The notes below the pieces were generated by a model that was given only the letters and a program-made list of their open reading frames with translations, made no database searches and was not told where the DNA came from. This document shows, piece by piece, positions 8,158 to 19,062 of a DNA stretch of 64,000 nucleotides. Position 1 is the first letter of the stretch. Each line of letters begins with the position of its first letter. Made by a program: the position numbers and the translations under genes. Source of the DNA: Bacillota bacterium (lineage in GTDB: Bacteria; Bacillota; Clostridia; Peptostreptococcales; Anaerovoracaceae); contig JAFWZZ010000027.1 in assembly GCA_017522185.1 (NCBI GenBank), positions 1 through 64,000 on the forward strand. The letters are read 5' to 3'.

Positions 8158-9543
8158 CTATGCCATCTCCTTCAGGAACGCCAGATATCCCTTGTATGCC
8201 TCATAGATATCCGTCTTGCTGGAGATTTCCATCGGTGCGTGCATGCACAGGATAGCCAGGCCGCTGTCGATGACTTCCATGCCGTAGTTGGCTGTGATAT
8301 AGGCGATGGTACCGCCGCCGCCAACGTCTACCTTGCCTAGTTCTGCTGTTTGGAAGCGAACATTGTTGTCGTCCATGATCTTACGCAGTTTTGCGATGTA
8401 TTCCGGGTTAGCATCGCTGGAACTGCCTTTGCCACGGGAGCCAGTAAACTTTGTGAATACCAGGCCGCGTCCTAAGAAGGACGTGTTCTTCTTTTCGAAA
8501 ACTTCCGGGAACAGCGGGTCGAATGCCGCGTTGACGTCGGAGGACAGCATCTTGGAGTTTGCCAGACATCTGCGCAGGGAAATGGCTGCAGGCAGACCAG
8601 ACAGAGCTAAGACTTCTGCTGTCATGTTTTCAAAGAAACGGGACTGCATGCCGCTGGCACCGTAAGAACCGATTTCTTCTTTGTCGACTAACAGGGTGCA
8701 GGCTGTGCGCTTTGGCGTTTCATCCAGCGCTAATTGTGCCATCAGGGAGGTGAAGGCGCAGATGCGGTCGTCCTGGCCGTAGGCGATGACCATGCTGCGG
8801 TCCAGACCCAGGTCGCGGGCTTTTGCCGCCGGAACGATTTCCAGTTCTGCGGAGAGGAAGTCGTCTTCTTCCACGTCGTAAGCTTCCTTCAGGATCTGAA
8901 GTACGTTGGCCTTTACGGATTCCTTTTCGTCTTCCAGGATTGGAGCACCGCCAATCAGCAGATCCAGGTTTTCCCCTTCGATGACCTTATTTGCCTTCTT
9001 ATCCATTTGCAGGGCACCTAAGTGCGGTAATAAGTCGGTGATGGCGAAGACAGGGTCTGTGTCCTTCTCACCGATGCAAACGTTAACGACAGTGCCGTCT
9101 TTCTTGCAGATGACACCGTGGAGGGCCAGCTGGATGGTAACCCACTGGTACTTCTTGATGCCGCCGTAGTAGTGGGTATCCAGATATGCTAAATCTTCGT
9201 TTTCATATAGAGGGTTCTGCTTCACGTCGATTCTTGGAGAGTCGATGTGGGCGCCCAGGATGTTCATGCCTTGTTCCAGAGATTCTTCCCCGATGTGATA
9301 CAGTACCATGGTCTTCTCGTTATACTCGGCAAAGACTTTGTCTCCCGGAATCAGGGTGATACCGTCTTTGATGAAGTCGGCCAGCGGTTTATAGCCGGCT
9401 TCCACCGCCATCTGACGGGCTGTGCGGACGCATTCACGTTCGGTCTTGCCCTTGTCCAGGCATGCCTTGTAGTCATCGATGACGTATTTCATCTTTCTCT
9501 TTTCGCTTTCGTCGTATGCGAGCCATAAATTCTTTTCTGCCAT
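8158..9543 (-). CDS. apeA: M18-family aminopeptidase
   Basis: A zinc-dependent cytoplasmic aminopeptidase (M18, aminopeptidase I/ApeA family), removing N-terminal residues from peptides. Visible metal and catalytic motifs are GAHIDSPR, DKEEIGSYGASG and the C-terminal MHAPMEI histidine. About 461 residues from the ATG at 9543, preferred because AGAAAGGAA lies upstream of it; an alternative ATG at 9567 overlaps the end of birA and lacks a ribosome site. Second gene of a birA-apeA operon. Confidence 0.9.
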   Translation of the reverse strand: MAEKNLWLAYDESEKRKMKYVIDDYKACLDKGKTERECVRTARQMAVEAGYKPLADFIKDGITLIPGDKVFAEYNEKTMVLYHIGEESLEQGMNILGAHIDSPRIDVKQNPLYENEDLAYLDTHYYGGIKKYQWVTIQLALHGVICKKDGTVVNVCIGEKDTDPVFAITDLLPHLGALQMDKKANKVIEGENLDLLIGGAPILEDEKESVKANVLQILKEAYDVEEDDFLSAELEIVPAAKARDLGLDRSMVIAYGQDDRICAFTSLMAQLALDETPKRTACTLLVDKEEIGSYGASGMQSRFFENMTAEVLALSGLPAAISLRRCLANSKMLSSDVNAAFDPLFPEVFEKKNTSFLGRGLVFTKFTGSRGKGSSSDANPEYIAKLRKIMDDNNVRFQTAELGKVDVGGGGTIAYITANYGMEVIDSGLAILCMHAPMEISSKTDIYEAYKGYLAFLKEMA

Positions 9544-9559
9544 ATTCTCTAATTCCTTT

Positions 9560-10534
9560 CTATTCATCTAAGCGGATGGAAACTTCTCCCGTAGTCAAAG
9601 TCTCCATCTGACGCATTTTCTTACCTTCCATATATTCTACCACCAGGCCGCCGTTTTCATCAATATCGATGGCGCGGGCGCGGATGGACCGCTGGTCCAG
9701 ATTCGGATGGATATAGATATTTTTACCCAGAATGAAGCATTTAGAACGGTATTCCCGGAGGAAAGCCATGGAGTTCAGGTCTTCCAGGATATCCAGGGTT
9801 TCGTTTGCGATCTCTGCTGCCAGTTCTGCTCTGGAGAAGGCGTTTGAATCTTCCGCCAGGCAGCCGGCAATATCTTTCAGCTCTTCCGGAAGTGATCCCG
9901 GGAAGCAGTTGACGCCGATGCCGATGATCAAAGTATCGATTTTGCCGGTCTCAAAGTTGCTCTGGGCTTCCGTCAGGATACCGCAGACCTTCTTCTGCTG
10001 ATAGAAGATGTCATTGACCCATTTGATGCGGCCTTTTGTGCCGGCAACCTTCTCCATGGCACGGCATACAGCAACGGCTACGGCCATCGTCACATAGAGG
10101 GCTTTATCCAGGTCAAAGACCGGGCGCAGCGCCAGGGTCATATAGATGCCGGAACCGCCGGGAGATGCGAAGCTCCGTCCCAGCCTGCCCCGCCCTGCCG
10201 TCTGTCTGTCCGCCACAACCATCAAAGGTTTCAGCCCCACATGGCTTTCTTTTGCTACGTCGTTGGTGGAACCGGTTTCGTCGAAAACCTTTAGTTCGCA
10301 GGGGTAACGGAGATGACTTTGGATGGCATCGAAGGTCAGCCGGTTTTCCTTTCTCCTGAAGAGATATCCAGCTCCCGTTTTGCTTTCGATTTCATAGCCC
10401 TCTTTACGCAGCTGATTGACCGCCTTCCAGATGGCATTTCGGGATATTTGCAATTCATCGCCGATGCGCTGCCCGGAAAGGTAGACGCCGGCGTTTTCCT
10501 GAAATAGTTTCAATACTTCTGTACGAGTAGACAT
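9560..10534 (-). CDS. birA: Bifunctional biotin ligase / biotin operon repressor
   Basis: BirA activates biotin to biotinyl-AMP and attaches it to carboxylase carrier proteins; with its N-terminal winged helix it can also repress biotin genes. The first 60 residues form a helix-turn-helix (ISRNAIWKAVNQLRKEGY); the ligase motif is TAGRGRLGRSFASPGG, with KWVNDI later and a C-terminal SH3-like part. The ATG at 10534 (324 residues) is chosen since GGAGG is 6 nt upstream; an in-frame ATG at 10555 has none. No biotin genes are seen nearby. Confidence 0.92.
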   Translation of the reverse strand: MSTRTEVLKLFQENAGVYLSGQRIGDELQISRNAIWKAVNQLRKEGYEIESKTGAGYLFRRKENRLTFDAIQSHLRYPCELKVFDETGSTNDVAKESHVGLKPLMVVADRQTAGRGRLGRSFASPGGSGIYMTLALRPVFDLDKALYVTMAVAVAVCRAMEKVAGTKGRIKWVNDIFYQQKKVCGILTEAQSNFETGKIDTLIIGIGVNCFPGSLPEELKDIAGCLAEDSNAFSRAELAAEIANETLDILEDLNSMAFLREYRSKCFILGKNIYIHPNLDQRSIRARAIDIDENGGLVVEYMEGKKMRQMETLTTGEVSIRLDE

Positions 10535-10697
10535 AGGGTGCCTCCGCTTTGTCAAAATAAAGTGTCAGTATGAGTATACCACAGTATTTCCACGGAAAAA
10601 AGTTGGAGTTTAGCCAAATCGCTTTATTTTTCCAAGGGTTTATGGTAAAATTACTTGTTACAATGTACTTAATTACAAGGAGGAAATTTCAAGTATT

Positions 10698-11963
10698 ATG
10701 GACGGACATATGGGGTCTATCGGGATTATTATCGCCTGTTTGATTATGTCAGGATATTTCTCTGCGACGGAGACGGCATTTACATCCCTCAACAGGGTAA
10801 GAATGAAGAACCTGGTTAATGCGGGCGACGACAGAGCGAAGAAAGTATTAGTATTAGAAGAGAATTATGATAATCTGCTCTCTACCATTCTGGTGGGGAA
10901 CAACCTGGTAAATATCTGTCTCACGTCGGTTGCAACGCTGATGTTTGTAGAGCTGTGGCCGGTTCACGGTGCGACGCTTTCCACCATTATCATCACCATC
11001 GTGGTCCTGATTTTCGGGGAAATCTCTCCGAAGAGTCTGGCGAAGGAAAATCCGGAGAAGTTCTCCATGTTTTCCGCACCGATTCTGCAGTTCTTCATGA
11101 CCATTCTCAAACCGGTGAACTGGATTTTCTTCCAGTGGAAGAAGCTGCTGGCCAAGCTGTTTAAGGTGGATGACAACAGAGGTATTACGGAAGATGAACT
11201 GCTGACTATCGTGGAAGAAGCCAAGTCAGAAGGGTCTATCCAGGAAGAACAGAGCGAACTGATTCAGAACGCTATCGAGTTTAATGACCTGGAAGCATGG
11301 GACGTGATTACACCACGAGTGGACATCAAAGCCATCGAAATCGATTCTACGAAGAAAGATGTGGCAAAGATGTTCCTGGAAACGGGCTTCTCCAGACTGC
11401 CTGTTTATGACGGAGACCTGGACAAGATCCTGGGCGTACTGAACCAGAAGGATTTCCACAATCATATCGCAGGGTCCAAGAAGACCATTTCCGACTTTGT
11501 GAAACCGGTTATCTATGTAGCCGGATCCATGAAGGCGGCCGTGCTGCTGAAGAAGCTGCAGATGAGTAAGAGCCATATCGCCATCATTGTCGATGAATAC
11601 GGCGGAACGGCAGGTCTTGTTACCATGGAGGACATCATTGAGGAACTGGTCGGCGATATCTACGACGAACACGATGTGGTGGAATCCCAGGAAATCATCA
11701 TGCTGCAGGATGGCAGCTACAGGGTAATGTGTAACGCCAACGTGGAGAAGATGTTCGACTACTTCGGAGAAGAGGTCGATCTGGATGTCAACACGGTAAA
11801 CGGCTGGGTTGTGCTGCAGCTGGATAAGCTGCCTAAAATCGGGGACACGTTCACATACCAGAGCGGAAATACAATCTTCGAAGGCCGCGTAACCAATGCG
11901 GACGAAAGAAAAGCCATTGAAATTAACCTGATTGTGCATCAGATGCACGACGAGGAAGAATAA
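10698..11963 (+). CDS. CNNM/CorC-type membrane protein with CBS pair
   Basis: 421 residues in the order: DUF21 (CNNM) membrane domain with three or four helices (about 1-180), a tandem CBS pair (about 195-330) that senses nucleotides, and a C-terminal CorC_HlyC domain. Members are often called 'hemolysins' but related proteins export Mg2+ or Co2+. AAGGAGG lies 14 nt before the ATG, rather far. It is followed by secA after 19 nt and probably cotranscribed with it. Confidence 0.88.
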   Translation: MDGHMGSIGIIIACLIMSGYFSATETAFTSLNRVRMKNLVNAGDDRAKKVLVLEENYDNLLSTILVGNNLVNICLTSVATLMFVELWPVHGATLSTIIITIVVLIFGEISPKSLAKENPEKFSMFSAPILQFFMTILKPVNWIFFQWKKLLAKLFKVDDNRGITEDELLTIVEEAKSEGSIQEEQSELIQNAIEFNDLEAWDVITPRVDIKAIEIDSTKKDVAKMFLETGFSRLPVYDGDLDKILGVLNQKDFHNHIAGSKKTISDFVKPVIYVAGSMKAAVLLKKLQMSKSHIAIIVDEYGGTAGLVTMEDIIEELVGDIYDEHDVVESQEIIMLQDGSYRVMCNANVEKMFDYFGEEVDLDVNTVNGWVVLQLDKLPKIGDTFTYQSGNTIFEGRVTNADERKAIEINLIVHQMHDEEE

Positions 11964-11982
11964 GGAAAGGGGATTTTAAGTT

Positions 11983-14742
11983 ATGGGCTTAATGGAAAAG
12001 ATTTTTGGAGATCTGAACGAAAAAGAAATTAAGAAAATCAATAAAATTGTAGATAAGGTAGAAGCGCTGGATGGACAGATGGCAGCACTCTCTGACGAAG
12101 AACTGCAGGCGAAGACGCCGGAATTCAAGGAAAGACTGGCCAGCGGTGAAACGCTGGATGACATCCTGCCGGAAGCTTTTGCTGTCTGCAGAGAAGGTGC
12201 CGTAAGAAGTTTAGGCATGAAACACTTCCGTGTACAGTTAATCGGCGGGGTTGCTCTGCATCAGGGCAGAATCTCCGAAATGAAGACTGGTGAAGGTAAG
12301 ACCCTGGTTGCGACACTGGCGGCGTACCTGAATGCGCTGGAAGGAAAAGGCGTTCATGTCATCACAGTCAACGACTATCTGGCAAAGCGTGACGCGGAGT
12401 GGATGGGCAAGCTGTACTCCTTCCTGGGACTGACCGTGGGCTGTGTCATCCATGGCATCGACGATGACGTGAGAAAGGCTGCATATCAGGCTGATATCAC
12501 ATACGGTACAAACAACGAATTCGGTTTCGACTACCTGAGAGACAACATGGTAACATATCAGGAAGACCTGACACAGAGAGACCTGAACTTTGCCATCATC
12601 GACGAAGTGGACTCCATCCTCATTGATGAAGCGAGAACTCCGCTCATTATTTCCGGCCGTGGCGCAAAGTCCACGACGCTGTATAAGGAAGCTGACCGTT
12701 TTGTTACAACGCTGGTAAAGGAAAGAGACTTCACCATCGACGAAAAGGACGAGCAGGTTTCCCTGACAGAAGAAGGTATCAAGAGCGCAGAACGCTACTT
12801 CAAGGTTGACAACTACGGCGATCCTGAAAACATGGAAATCAACCATCACGTACAGCAGGCACTCCGTGCGAGAAATCTGATGGTACGTGACGTAGACTAT
12901 ATCGTAAGAGACGGCGAAATCGTTATCGTAGACGAATTCACCGGCCGTCTGATGTTCGGCCGCCGTTACTCCAACGGCTTACACCAGGCTATCGAAGCAA
13001 AGGAACGCGTAAAGGTCCGCTCCGAATCCAAGACGCTGGCAACCATTACGCTGCAAAACTACTTCAGAATGTACAACAAGCTGGCTGGTATGACCGGTAC
13101 GGCAAAGACGGAAGAAGACGAATTCAGAGATATCTACAACATGGACGTTGTGGTAATCCCAACCAACAGGGAAATCGCAAGAAAGGACCTGGATGACTCC
13201 GTATATCAGACGGAAAGAGGTAAGTTTAAGGCCATCGCTGAGCGTGTTGCGGAAGTTCATAAGACAGGCCAGCCGGTTCTGGTAGGTACTATCTCTATCG
13301 AAAAGTCCGAACTGATCAGTGAAATGCTGAAGAAGCGCGGCGTAAAGCACAACGTGCTGAACGCGAAGCAGCATGAACGCGAAGCGGAAATCGTAGCAGA
13401 AGCAGGCCGTCTGGGCATGGTAACTATCGCAACCAACATGGCCGGCAGAGGTACCGACATCATCCTGGGCGGTAATCCGGAATTCGAAGCGAAGAAGGAA
13501 ATGAGAAAGCTGGGATACACGGAAGAACAGATTTCCTTTGCGACCAGCTTTGTAAAGTCTGACGATGCGGAACTGATGGCAGCCCGTGAAAAGTTCAACG
13601 AGCTTCATGCAAAGTTCAAGGCAGAGAGAGCGGAAGAACAGCAGCAGGTGAGAGACCTGGGCGGTCTGTGTATCATCGGTACGGAAAGACACGAATCCAG
13701 ACGTATCGACAACCAGCTGAGAGGTCGTTCCGGTCGTCAGGGCGACCCTGGTAACACCCAGTTCTATATCTCTCTGGAAGATGAACTGCTGAGACTCTTC
13801 GGCGGTGAAAGAATGCAGAAGATGGTATCCAAGATGGGCTTAGAAGAAGATGAAGCCATCGAAGCAGGCATCCTGTCCAGATCCATCGAAAGTGCCCAGA
13901 AGAAGGTAGAAGGCAAGAACTTCGGTATCAGAAAATACGTATTACAGTACGATAACGTAATGAATAAGCAGAGAGAAATCATCTACGATGAACGTAGAAA
14001 GGTTCTCTTTGGTGAAGACCTGCGTGAATACATCATGAATATGATGCGCGGTGTTGTCAACGCCATCATCGACCCAATCGTGGTAGGATCCAAGTATCCG
14101 GAAGAATGGGATTTCGAAACCCTGACAAGCCACCTGAAGAGGGTGACAGGCGCTTACGTTGGCAAGACCTCCTATACGATGGATGAAATCAACGCCATGA
14201 CAGAAGATTCCTTAAGAGAATCCGTACTGGCTGAGTTCGAAGCCATCTATGCGGCCAAGGAAGCAGAAATCGGTGCAGAGCAGATGCGTGAGGTGGAACG
14301 CATGATTCTGTTAAGAGTTGTAGATAACCTGTGGATGGATCATATCGACGCCATGGATCAGCTGAAGTCCGGTATCGGTCTGCGTGCCATCGGCCAGCAG
14401 GACCCTGCTGCAGCTTACGCGAAGGAAGGCTTCGGCATGTTCGAAGAGATGATTGCGGCGATTCAGGAAGACACTGTGAAGTACTGCTACAACGTAACGG
14501 TGGAAACCAGAACTGAAAGACGTGCCATCATGGAAGCCGAATCCGCAAGCAAGTCCGAGTTCGTAGATGACGATACGGTTCGTGCGATGCAGGGACAGGG
14601 CCAGCTGCCGGAAAACGCACAGGTTCCTGACAGAGAATCCAAGCAGGAAACTGTACGTCGTGACGCGCCAAAGGTTGGCAGAAACGACCCATGCCCATGC
14701 GGCTCCGGCAAGAAGTATAAGAATTGTTGTGGGAGATCCTAA
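11983..14742 (+). CDS. secA: Preprotein translocase ATPase SecA
   Basis: SecA drives secretion through SecYEG. The 919-residue chain is of full length: Walker A GEGKT near residue 105, DEVDS Walker B near 210, the HELICc motif with [13 protein letters not shown] and the C-terminal zinc/SecB-binding tail [13 protein letters not shown]. The last three codons and the stop lie inside the first copy of a 120-bp repeat. Preceded by AGGAAAGGGG. Confidence 0.97.
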   Translation: MGLMEKIFGDLNEKEIKKINKIVDKVEALDGQMAALSDEELQAKTPEFKERLASGETLDDILPEAFAVCREGAVRSLGMKHFRVQLIGGVALHQGRISEMKTGEGKTLVATLAAYLNALEGKGVHVITVNDYLAKRDAEWMGKLYSFLGLTVGCVIHGIDDDVRKAAYQADITYGTNNEFGFDYLRDNMVTYQEDLTQRDLNFAIIDEVDSILIDEARTPLIISGRGAKSTTLYKEADRFVTTLVKERDFTIDEKDEQVSLTEEGIKSAERYFKVDNYGDPENMEINHHVQQALRARNLMVRDVDYIVRDGEIVIVDEFTGRLMFGRRYSNGLHQAIEAKERVKVRSESKTLATITLQNYFRMYNKLAGMTGTAKTEEDEFRDIYNMDVVVIPTNREIARKDLDDSVYQTERGKFKAIAERVAEVHKTGQPVLVGTISIEKSELISEMLKKRGVKHNVLNAKQHEREAEIVAEAGRLGMVTIATNMAGRGTDIILGGNPEFEAKKEMRKLGYTEEQISFATSFVKSDDAELMAAREKFNELHAKFKAERAEEQQQVRDLGGLCIIGTERHESRRIDNQLRGRSGRQGDPGNTQFYISLEDELLRLFGGERMQKMVSKMGLEEDEAIEAGILSRSIESAQKKVEGKNFGIRKYVLQYDNVMNKQREIIYDERRKVLFGEDLREYIMNMMRGVVNAIIDPIVVGSKYPEEWDFETLTSHLKRVTGAYVGKTSYTMDEINAMTEDSLRESVLAEFEAIYAAKEAEIGAEQMREVERMILLRVVDNLWMDHIDAMDQLKSGIGLRAIGQQDPAAAYAKEGFGMFEEMIAAIQEDTVKYCYNVTVETRTERRAIMEAESASKSEFVDDDTVRAMQGQGQLPENAQVPDRESKQETVRRDAPKVGRNDPCPCGSGKKYKNCCGRS

Positions 14743-14984
14743 CCCGATTGTCTGAGCACGAAGTGCGAAAGAGAATCGATGGTAGGTCCCCTGTCAGGGT
14801 TCACCAAGGTGGCGAGCGTAAGCGAAGGCGGCTTGGATTGAACCTACGGCGGGAGATCCTAACCCGATTGTCTGAGCACGAAGTGCGAAAGAGAATCGAT
14901 GGTAGGTCCCCTGTCAGGGTTCACCAAGGTGGCGAGCGTAAGCGAAGGCGGCTTGGATTGAACCTACGGCGGGAGATCCTAACC
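14731..14984. repeat. 120-bp tandem repeat overlapping the secA 3' end
   Basis: Two identical 120-bp units (14731-14850 and 14851-14970) are followed by a 14-bp start of a third (GGGAGATCCTAACC). Each unit can fold: CGATT/AATCG encloses GCAC-GAA-GTGC, and GGTTCACCAAG (14798-14808) pairs with 14832-14844, with GTAGGT/ACCTAC outside it. Because 120 is a multiple of three the unit stays open in one frame, but the resulting highly basic peptide has no start signal. It looks like a structured intergenic repeat family member that duplicated. Confidence 0.9.
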
Positions 14985-15000
14985 TAATATATAAGAGATA

Positions 15001-15028
15001 GAAGGAGCGCTGAAAAGCGCTTCTTTTT
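15001..15028 (+). terminator. Terminator after secA and its repeat
   Basis: GAAGGAGCGCT pairs with AGCGCTTC (one bulged G) over a GAAA loop, followed by TTTTT. Confidence 0.75.
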
Positions 15029-15091
15029 GATAGCATTCGACCTCTATCTATGTTAAAATAAAGGGTACGAAATTATGAGGGGAGTGAGACG

Positions 15092-16193
15092 ATGATCAAG
15101 CTGGATCAAATCAAAACCGAACTGCCAGCAGCTGTGGCAAAACTCATCGAGGTAGGTGAGTCCCTTTGACCTGGCTGGTCTGAGGGAAAAGCTGAACGAA
15201 TTAACGAAAGAAACTGAGGTGCAGGATTTCTGGAATAACCCGGACCGTGCACAGAACATATTGAAGAAAAAGAAGGCTCTGGAAACCCAGATTGGCCGCT
15301 ACGAAAGACTGGAATCGGGATTTAACGATATACCGGATCTTATCGAACTGGCTGTGGAAATGGAGGACGAAGAGGAAGCCGATGCCATCGTCAGCATGTT
15401 CAAAGAACTGAGCGACGAATTGGAGATCCTGAAGCTGGACACTTTGTTAGATGGAAAATATGACCACAATAACGCCATTATCTCTATCCATGCGGGAACC
15501 GGTGGCGTCGATGCCATGGACTGGGCCCAGATGCTCTACCGTATGTATAACAGATGGGCAGATAAGAAGGGATATAAGGTGACCCTGGTCGACTATCAGG
15601 ATGATACGGAAGCGGGTATCAAGAGTGCAACCATGATTATCGAGGGAGAAAACGCCTATGGCTACCTGAAGAACGAAGCCGGCGTCCACAGACTGGTGCG
15701 GATTTCTCCGTTTAACGCGGCAGGCAAGCGTCAGACTTCCTTTGCTGCACTGGAAGTCATGCCGGAATTGGACGATGATATTTCCGTGGAAATTGACCCT
15801 GCAGACCTGCGTATCGATACCTACCGGAGCAGCGGTGCGGGCGGGCAGCACGTTAACACCACGGACTCTGCCATCCGTATTACCCATCTGCCGACCCACA
15901 TCGTGGTAACCTGTCAGAACGAGCGGAGCCAGACCCAGAACAAAGAAGTGGCTATGCGCATCCTGGCATCCAGGCTGATGGAACTGGCGGAAAAGGAACA
16001 CAAGGAGAACCTGAAGGAACTGAAGGGGGACTTCTCCCTGATTACCTGGGGAAACCAGATCAGGTCCTACGTATTCCAACCATATACCATGGTAAAAGAC
16101 CATCGTACCGGTGCGGAAGTGGGTAATGTAGGCGCAGTCATGGACGGTGACCTGGATTACTTCATCAACGAAAAACTGAAACAGAGAGACTAA
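15092..16193 (+). CDS. prfB: Peptide chain release factor 2, programmed +1 frameshift
   Basis: RF2 releases peptides at UGA and UAA. The gene starts at ATG 15092 with GAGGGGAGTG upstream; after 25 codons it meets an in-frame UGA (15167-15169), and reading continues in the +1 frame from 15168, giving about 366 residues. The specificity tripeptide SPF (VRISPFN) marks it as RF2, and GGQ (GAGGQHVN) is the hydrolysis motif. The frameshift is the known autoregulatory device: low RF2 favours the shift. Confidence 0.95.
15152..15170 (+). promoter_or_regulatory. prfB frameshift signal
   Basis: The slippery CTT-TGA-C (15164-15170) is preceded by a purine-rich, Shine-Dalgarno-like stretch GTAGGTGAG, as in other prfB genes. 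The ribosome slips from CTT to TTT so that GAC is read next. Confidence 0.9.
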
Positions 16194-16213
16194 AGAAAAG
16201 GATATTTAACTTC

Positions 16214-18385
16214 ATGAATATTATTGAAAAGTTAGCAAGTGAATTTAAGGTAAAAACAGCCCAGGTGGAAAACACCGTGGCCCTGATCGACGAAGGGAAC
16301 ACCATTCCTTTTATCGCACGATACAGAAAAGAAGTGACCGGCGGCCTGACTGACGTGACACTTCGAGACATGGAGGAAAGACTGCAGTATCTGCGCAACC
16401 TGGAAACAAGAAAAGAAGAAGTCATCCGACTCATCGATGAGCAGGGCAAGCTGACGGAAGAGCTGAAGGCGGAAATCGAAAAGGCAGAAGTCCTGCAGAG
16501 AGTGGAAGATTTATACAAGCCGTACAAACAGAAGAAGGCGACCCGTGCATCCAAGGCAAAGGAAAGAGGCCTGGAACCGCTGGCGATGATCTTCTTCGCT
16601 CAGCAGAAGAAGGACGGCACGGTAGAAGAGCTGGCTGCGCCTTTTGTTGACCCGGAAAAGGAAGTAGAAACTGTGGAGGCAGCAATCCAGGGCGCTATGG
16701 ACATCATCGCTGAAATGATCGCAGACGACGCCGACCTGATCAAGGCAATCCGTGAGAAGACTTTCAGCAAGGGTGTCATCGCAACGGAAGCGACAGACCC
16801 TGAGGAAAAGACGGTTTATGACATGTACTACGGCTCTGCGGAAGCCATCGCAAAGATGCCAAACCACAGAGTCCTGGCGGTAAACAGAGGAGAAAAAGAA
16901 AAGAAGTTAAAAGTTAAAGTCAACATCGACAGCGAAGAAATCCAGAAGCTGATCGAGAAGCAGGTTATCCGCGGTAAGTCCATCTTTACAGAGCTGCTGC
17001 AGGACACCATCGCGGACGCATATAAGAGACTGATTGCACCTTCTGTGGAACGCGAAATGAGAAACGTCCTGTCCGAAAGAGCAGAAACGGAAGCCATCAA
17101 AGTTTTTGCCAAGAATACAGAGAAACTGTTAATGGTACAGCCGGTAAAGGGCAAGAGAATCATCTCCATCGACCCCGGCTACAGAACGGGCTGTAAGGTG
17201 GCGGTTTTAAACGAGACCGGCAAGCTGCGTGCCTATACTACGATCTATCCGACACAGCCGAAGAACGATATCATCGGCACGGAAAAGACTTTGATCAAGC
17301 TGATCGACAAGTTCGGATGCGACGTTATCGTCATCGGTAACGGTACAGCCTCCCGTGAAACGGAGGAAGTGGTATCCAACTTCCTGAAGAAGAATAGCTA
17401 CGACATTCAGTATACCATCGTAAACGAAGCCGGCGCTTCCGTGTACTCCGCATCCAAGCTGGCGGCGGAAGAATATCCTGATTTGGACGTAACCACGAGA
17501 GGGGCCATGTCCCTGGGCAGACGTCTGCAGGATCCGCTGGCAGAACTGGTTAAGATCGATCCGAAGCACATCGGCGTAGGCCAGTATCAGCACGACATGA
17601 ACCAGAAACAGTTGGATAACGCCCTGACTAACGTGGTGGAAGACTGCGTGAACAGAGTCGGCGTCGACCTGAACACGGCATCCCCGTCCCTGCTGTCCTA
17701 TATCGCAGGTGTGAATATGGGGATCGCGAAGAACATCGTTGCCTACAGAGAAGAAAACGGCAACTTTACCAACAGAAAGCAGCTGATGAAGGTATCCAAG
17801 CTGGGTGAAAAGGCATTCAAACAATGTGCAGGTTTCATGCGTATTGCAGACGGCACAGAGCCTTTGGACAGCACATCCGTTCATCCGGAATCCTACAAGG
17901 CGGCAGAAGAAATGATGGCGAAGATCGGCATCGCCAAGGACGAAATTGCCAGTGGCGGCGCCAAGGATATCGACAGCAAAATCATGGCTGCATACCCTGG
18001 AAAGAAGCTGTCCGAAAGCGTGAAGAAGATGGCGGCGGACCTGGGCATCGGTGAGATGACATTAAACGATATCATCGCCGAAATGAAGAAGCCTGCCCGT
18101 GACCCGAGAGAAGATGCACCACCGGTTATCTTCAGAAACGACGTCCGCAGCTTCGAGGATCTGAAGATCGATATGGAGCTGACCGGTACCGTAAGAAACG
18201 TGGTAGACTTTGGTGCTTTTGTTGACATCGGTGTTAAGCAGGACGGACTGGTGCACGTATCCCAGCTGAGCCACAAATTCATCAAGCATCCGATGGATGT
18301 GGTTTCCGTAGGTGACACGGTAAAGGTAAAGATTATCAGCATCGATCATGACAAGCAGAAGGTCGGCTTGACCATGAAACTGTAA
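16214..18385 (+). CDS. tex: Tex family RNA-binding transcriptional accessory protein
   Basis: 723 residues. Tex-like N-terminal helical domain with PFIARYRKEVTGGL near the start, a YqgF/RNase H-like core (SIDPGYRTGCKVAVL), helix-hairpin-helix motifs (LNTASPSLLSYIAGV) and a C-terminal S1 RNA-binding domain (GTVRNVVDFGAFVDIGVKQDGLVHVSQ). Tex proteins bind nucleic acid and affect transcription and stress tolerance. The gene follows prfB by 20 nt. Confidence 0.95.
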   Translation: MNIIEKLASEFKVKTAQVENTVALIDEGNTIPFIARYRKEVTGGLTDVTLRDMEERLQYLRNLETRKEEVIRLIDEQGKLTEELKAEIEKAEVLQRVEDLYKPYKQKKATRASKAKERGLEPLAMIFFAQQKKDGTVEELAAPFVDPEKEVETVEAAIQGAMDIIAEMIADDADLIKAIREKTFSKGVIATEATDPEEKTVYDMYYGSAEAIAKMPNHRVLAVNRGEKEKKLKVKVNIDSEEIQKLIEKQVIRGKSIFTELLQDTIADAYKRLIAPSVEREMRNVLSERAETEAIKVFAKNTEKLLMVQPVKGKRIISIDPGYRTGCKVAVLNETGKLRAYTTIYPTQPKNDIIGTEKTLIKLIDKFGCDVIVIGNGTASRETEEVVSNFLKKNSYDIQYTIVNEAGASVYSASKLAAEEYPDLDVTTRGAMSLGRRLQDPLAELVKIDPKHIGVGQYQHDMNQKQLDNALTNVVEDCVNRVGVDLNTASPSLLSYIAGVNMGIAKNIVAYREENGNFTNRKQLMKVSKLGEKAFKQCAGFMRIADGTEPLDSTSVHPESYKAAEEMMAKIGIAKDEIASGGAKDIDSKIMAAYPGKKLSESVKKMAADLGIGEMTLNDIIAEMKKPARDPREDAPPVIFRNDVRSFEDLKIDMELTGTVRNVVDFGAFVDIGVKQDGLVHVSQLSHKFIKHPMDVVSVGDTVKVKIISIDHDKQKVGLTMKL

Positions 18386-18411
18386 TCAGCTAGAGCTGTA
18401 GGAGTAAGAAG

Positions 18412-19053
18412 ATGAAATATACGAGCATACTATTTGACTTTGACGGCACCCTGGCCAATACCAACGGCCTGGTGCTGGGTTCCTGGAAGCATGCATTCCG
18501 TGTGCTCCGGGGCATCGAGCAAAGCGATGAATTTATCAAAAAGACCTTTGGGGAGCCTCTGGGTGTCAGCATGCAGAAGTTCTTTCCGGAAGTGCCGGTA
18601 GACGAGGCCATTGCCATCTATCGGAGCCACCAGAAGGATATCTTCGAGGAAATGATTGAACCATTCCCAGGCATGACAGAACTGATCAGGGAACTGAAGA
18701 CCCGCGGATACAAAGTGGCACTGACCACGTCCAGGCTTTATAACAGCACCATGGTAGGTGTGCGTAAGTTCGGCCTGGAAGATGTCTTTGATGTCATCGT
18801 CACGGCCGACGATACGACCAAGCATAAGCCGGATCCGGAGCCTGCGCTGATTACCCTGGAAAAACTGGATGCGAAGCCGGAGGAGGCACTGCTGATTGGA
18901 GACAGCATGTTCGATATCAAATGCGCCCATAATGCAGGAGTCAAAGCCGTTCTGGTCGGCTGGGCAGAAGCGGTCAGCGAGGAAGACCTAAGCGGTCCGG
19001 ACAGACCGGAATACTTTATTGAGAAACCGGAAGATCTCTTTGACATCATATAG
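18412..19053 (+). CDS. HAD-family phosphatase (PpaX/phosphoglycolate-phosphatase-like)
   Basis: 213 residues with HAD motif I DFDGTLANT, motif II TTSRL, and motif III/IV KHKPDPEP plus IGDSMFDIKCAHNAG, and a helical cap typical of subfamily IA. Such enzymes hydrolyse phosphoglycolate, pyrophosphate or sugar phosphates; the substrate cannot be told from sequence. GTAGGAG precedes the ATG. Located 26 nt after tex and 9 nt before addB. Confidence 0.85.
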   Translation: MKYTSILFDFDGTLANTNGLVLGSWKHAFRVLRGIEQSDEFIKKTFGEPLGVSMQKFFPEVPVDEAIAIYRSHQKDIFEEMIEPFPGMTELIRELKTRGYKVALTTSRLYNSTMVGVRKFGLEDVFDVIVTADDTTKHKPDPEPALITLEKLDAKPEEALLIGDSMFDIKCAHNAGVKAVLVGWAEAVSEEDLSGPDRPEYFIEKPEDLFDII

Positions 19054-19062
19054 GAGACCATT

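Noticed and set aside
14731..14984. CRISPR array
   Set aside because: Repeats are 120 bp and contiguous without unique spacers; no cas genes.
14724..14987. Basic 87-codon frame across the 120-bp repeat
   Set aside because: Open only because the period is a multiple of three; no start signal and overlaps the end of secA.
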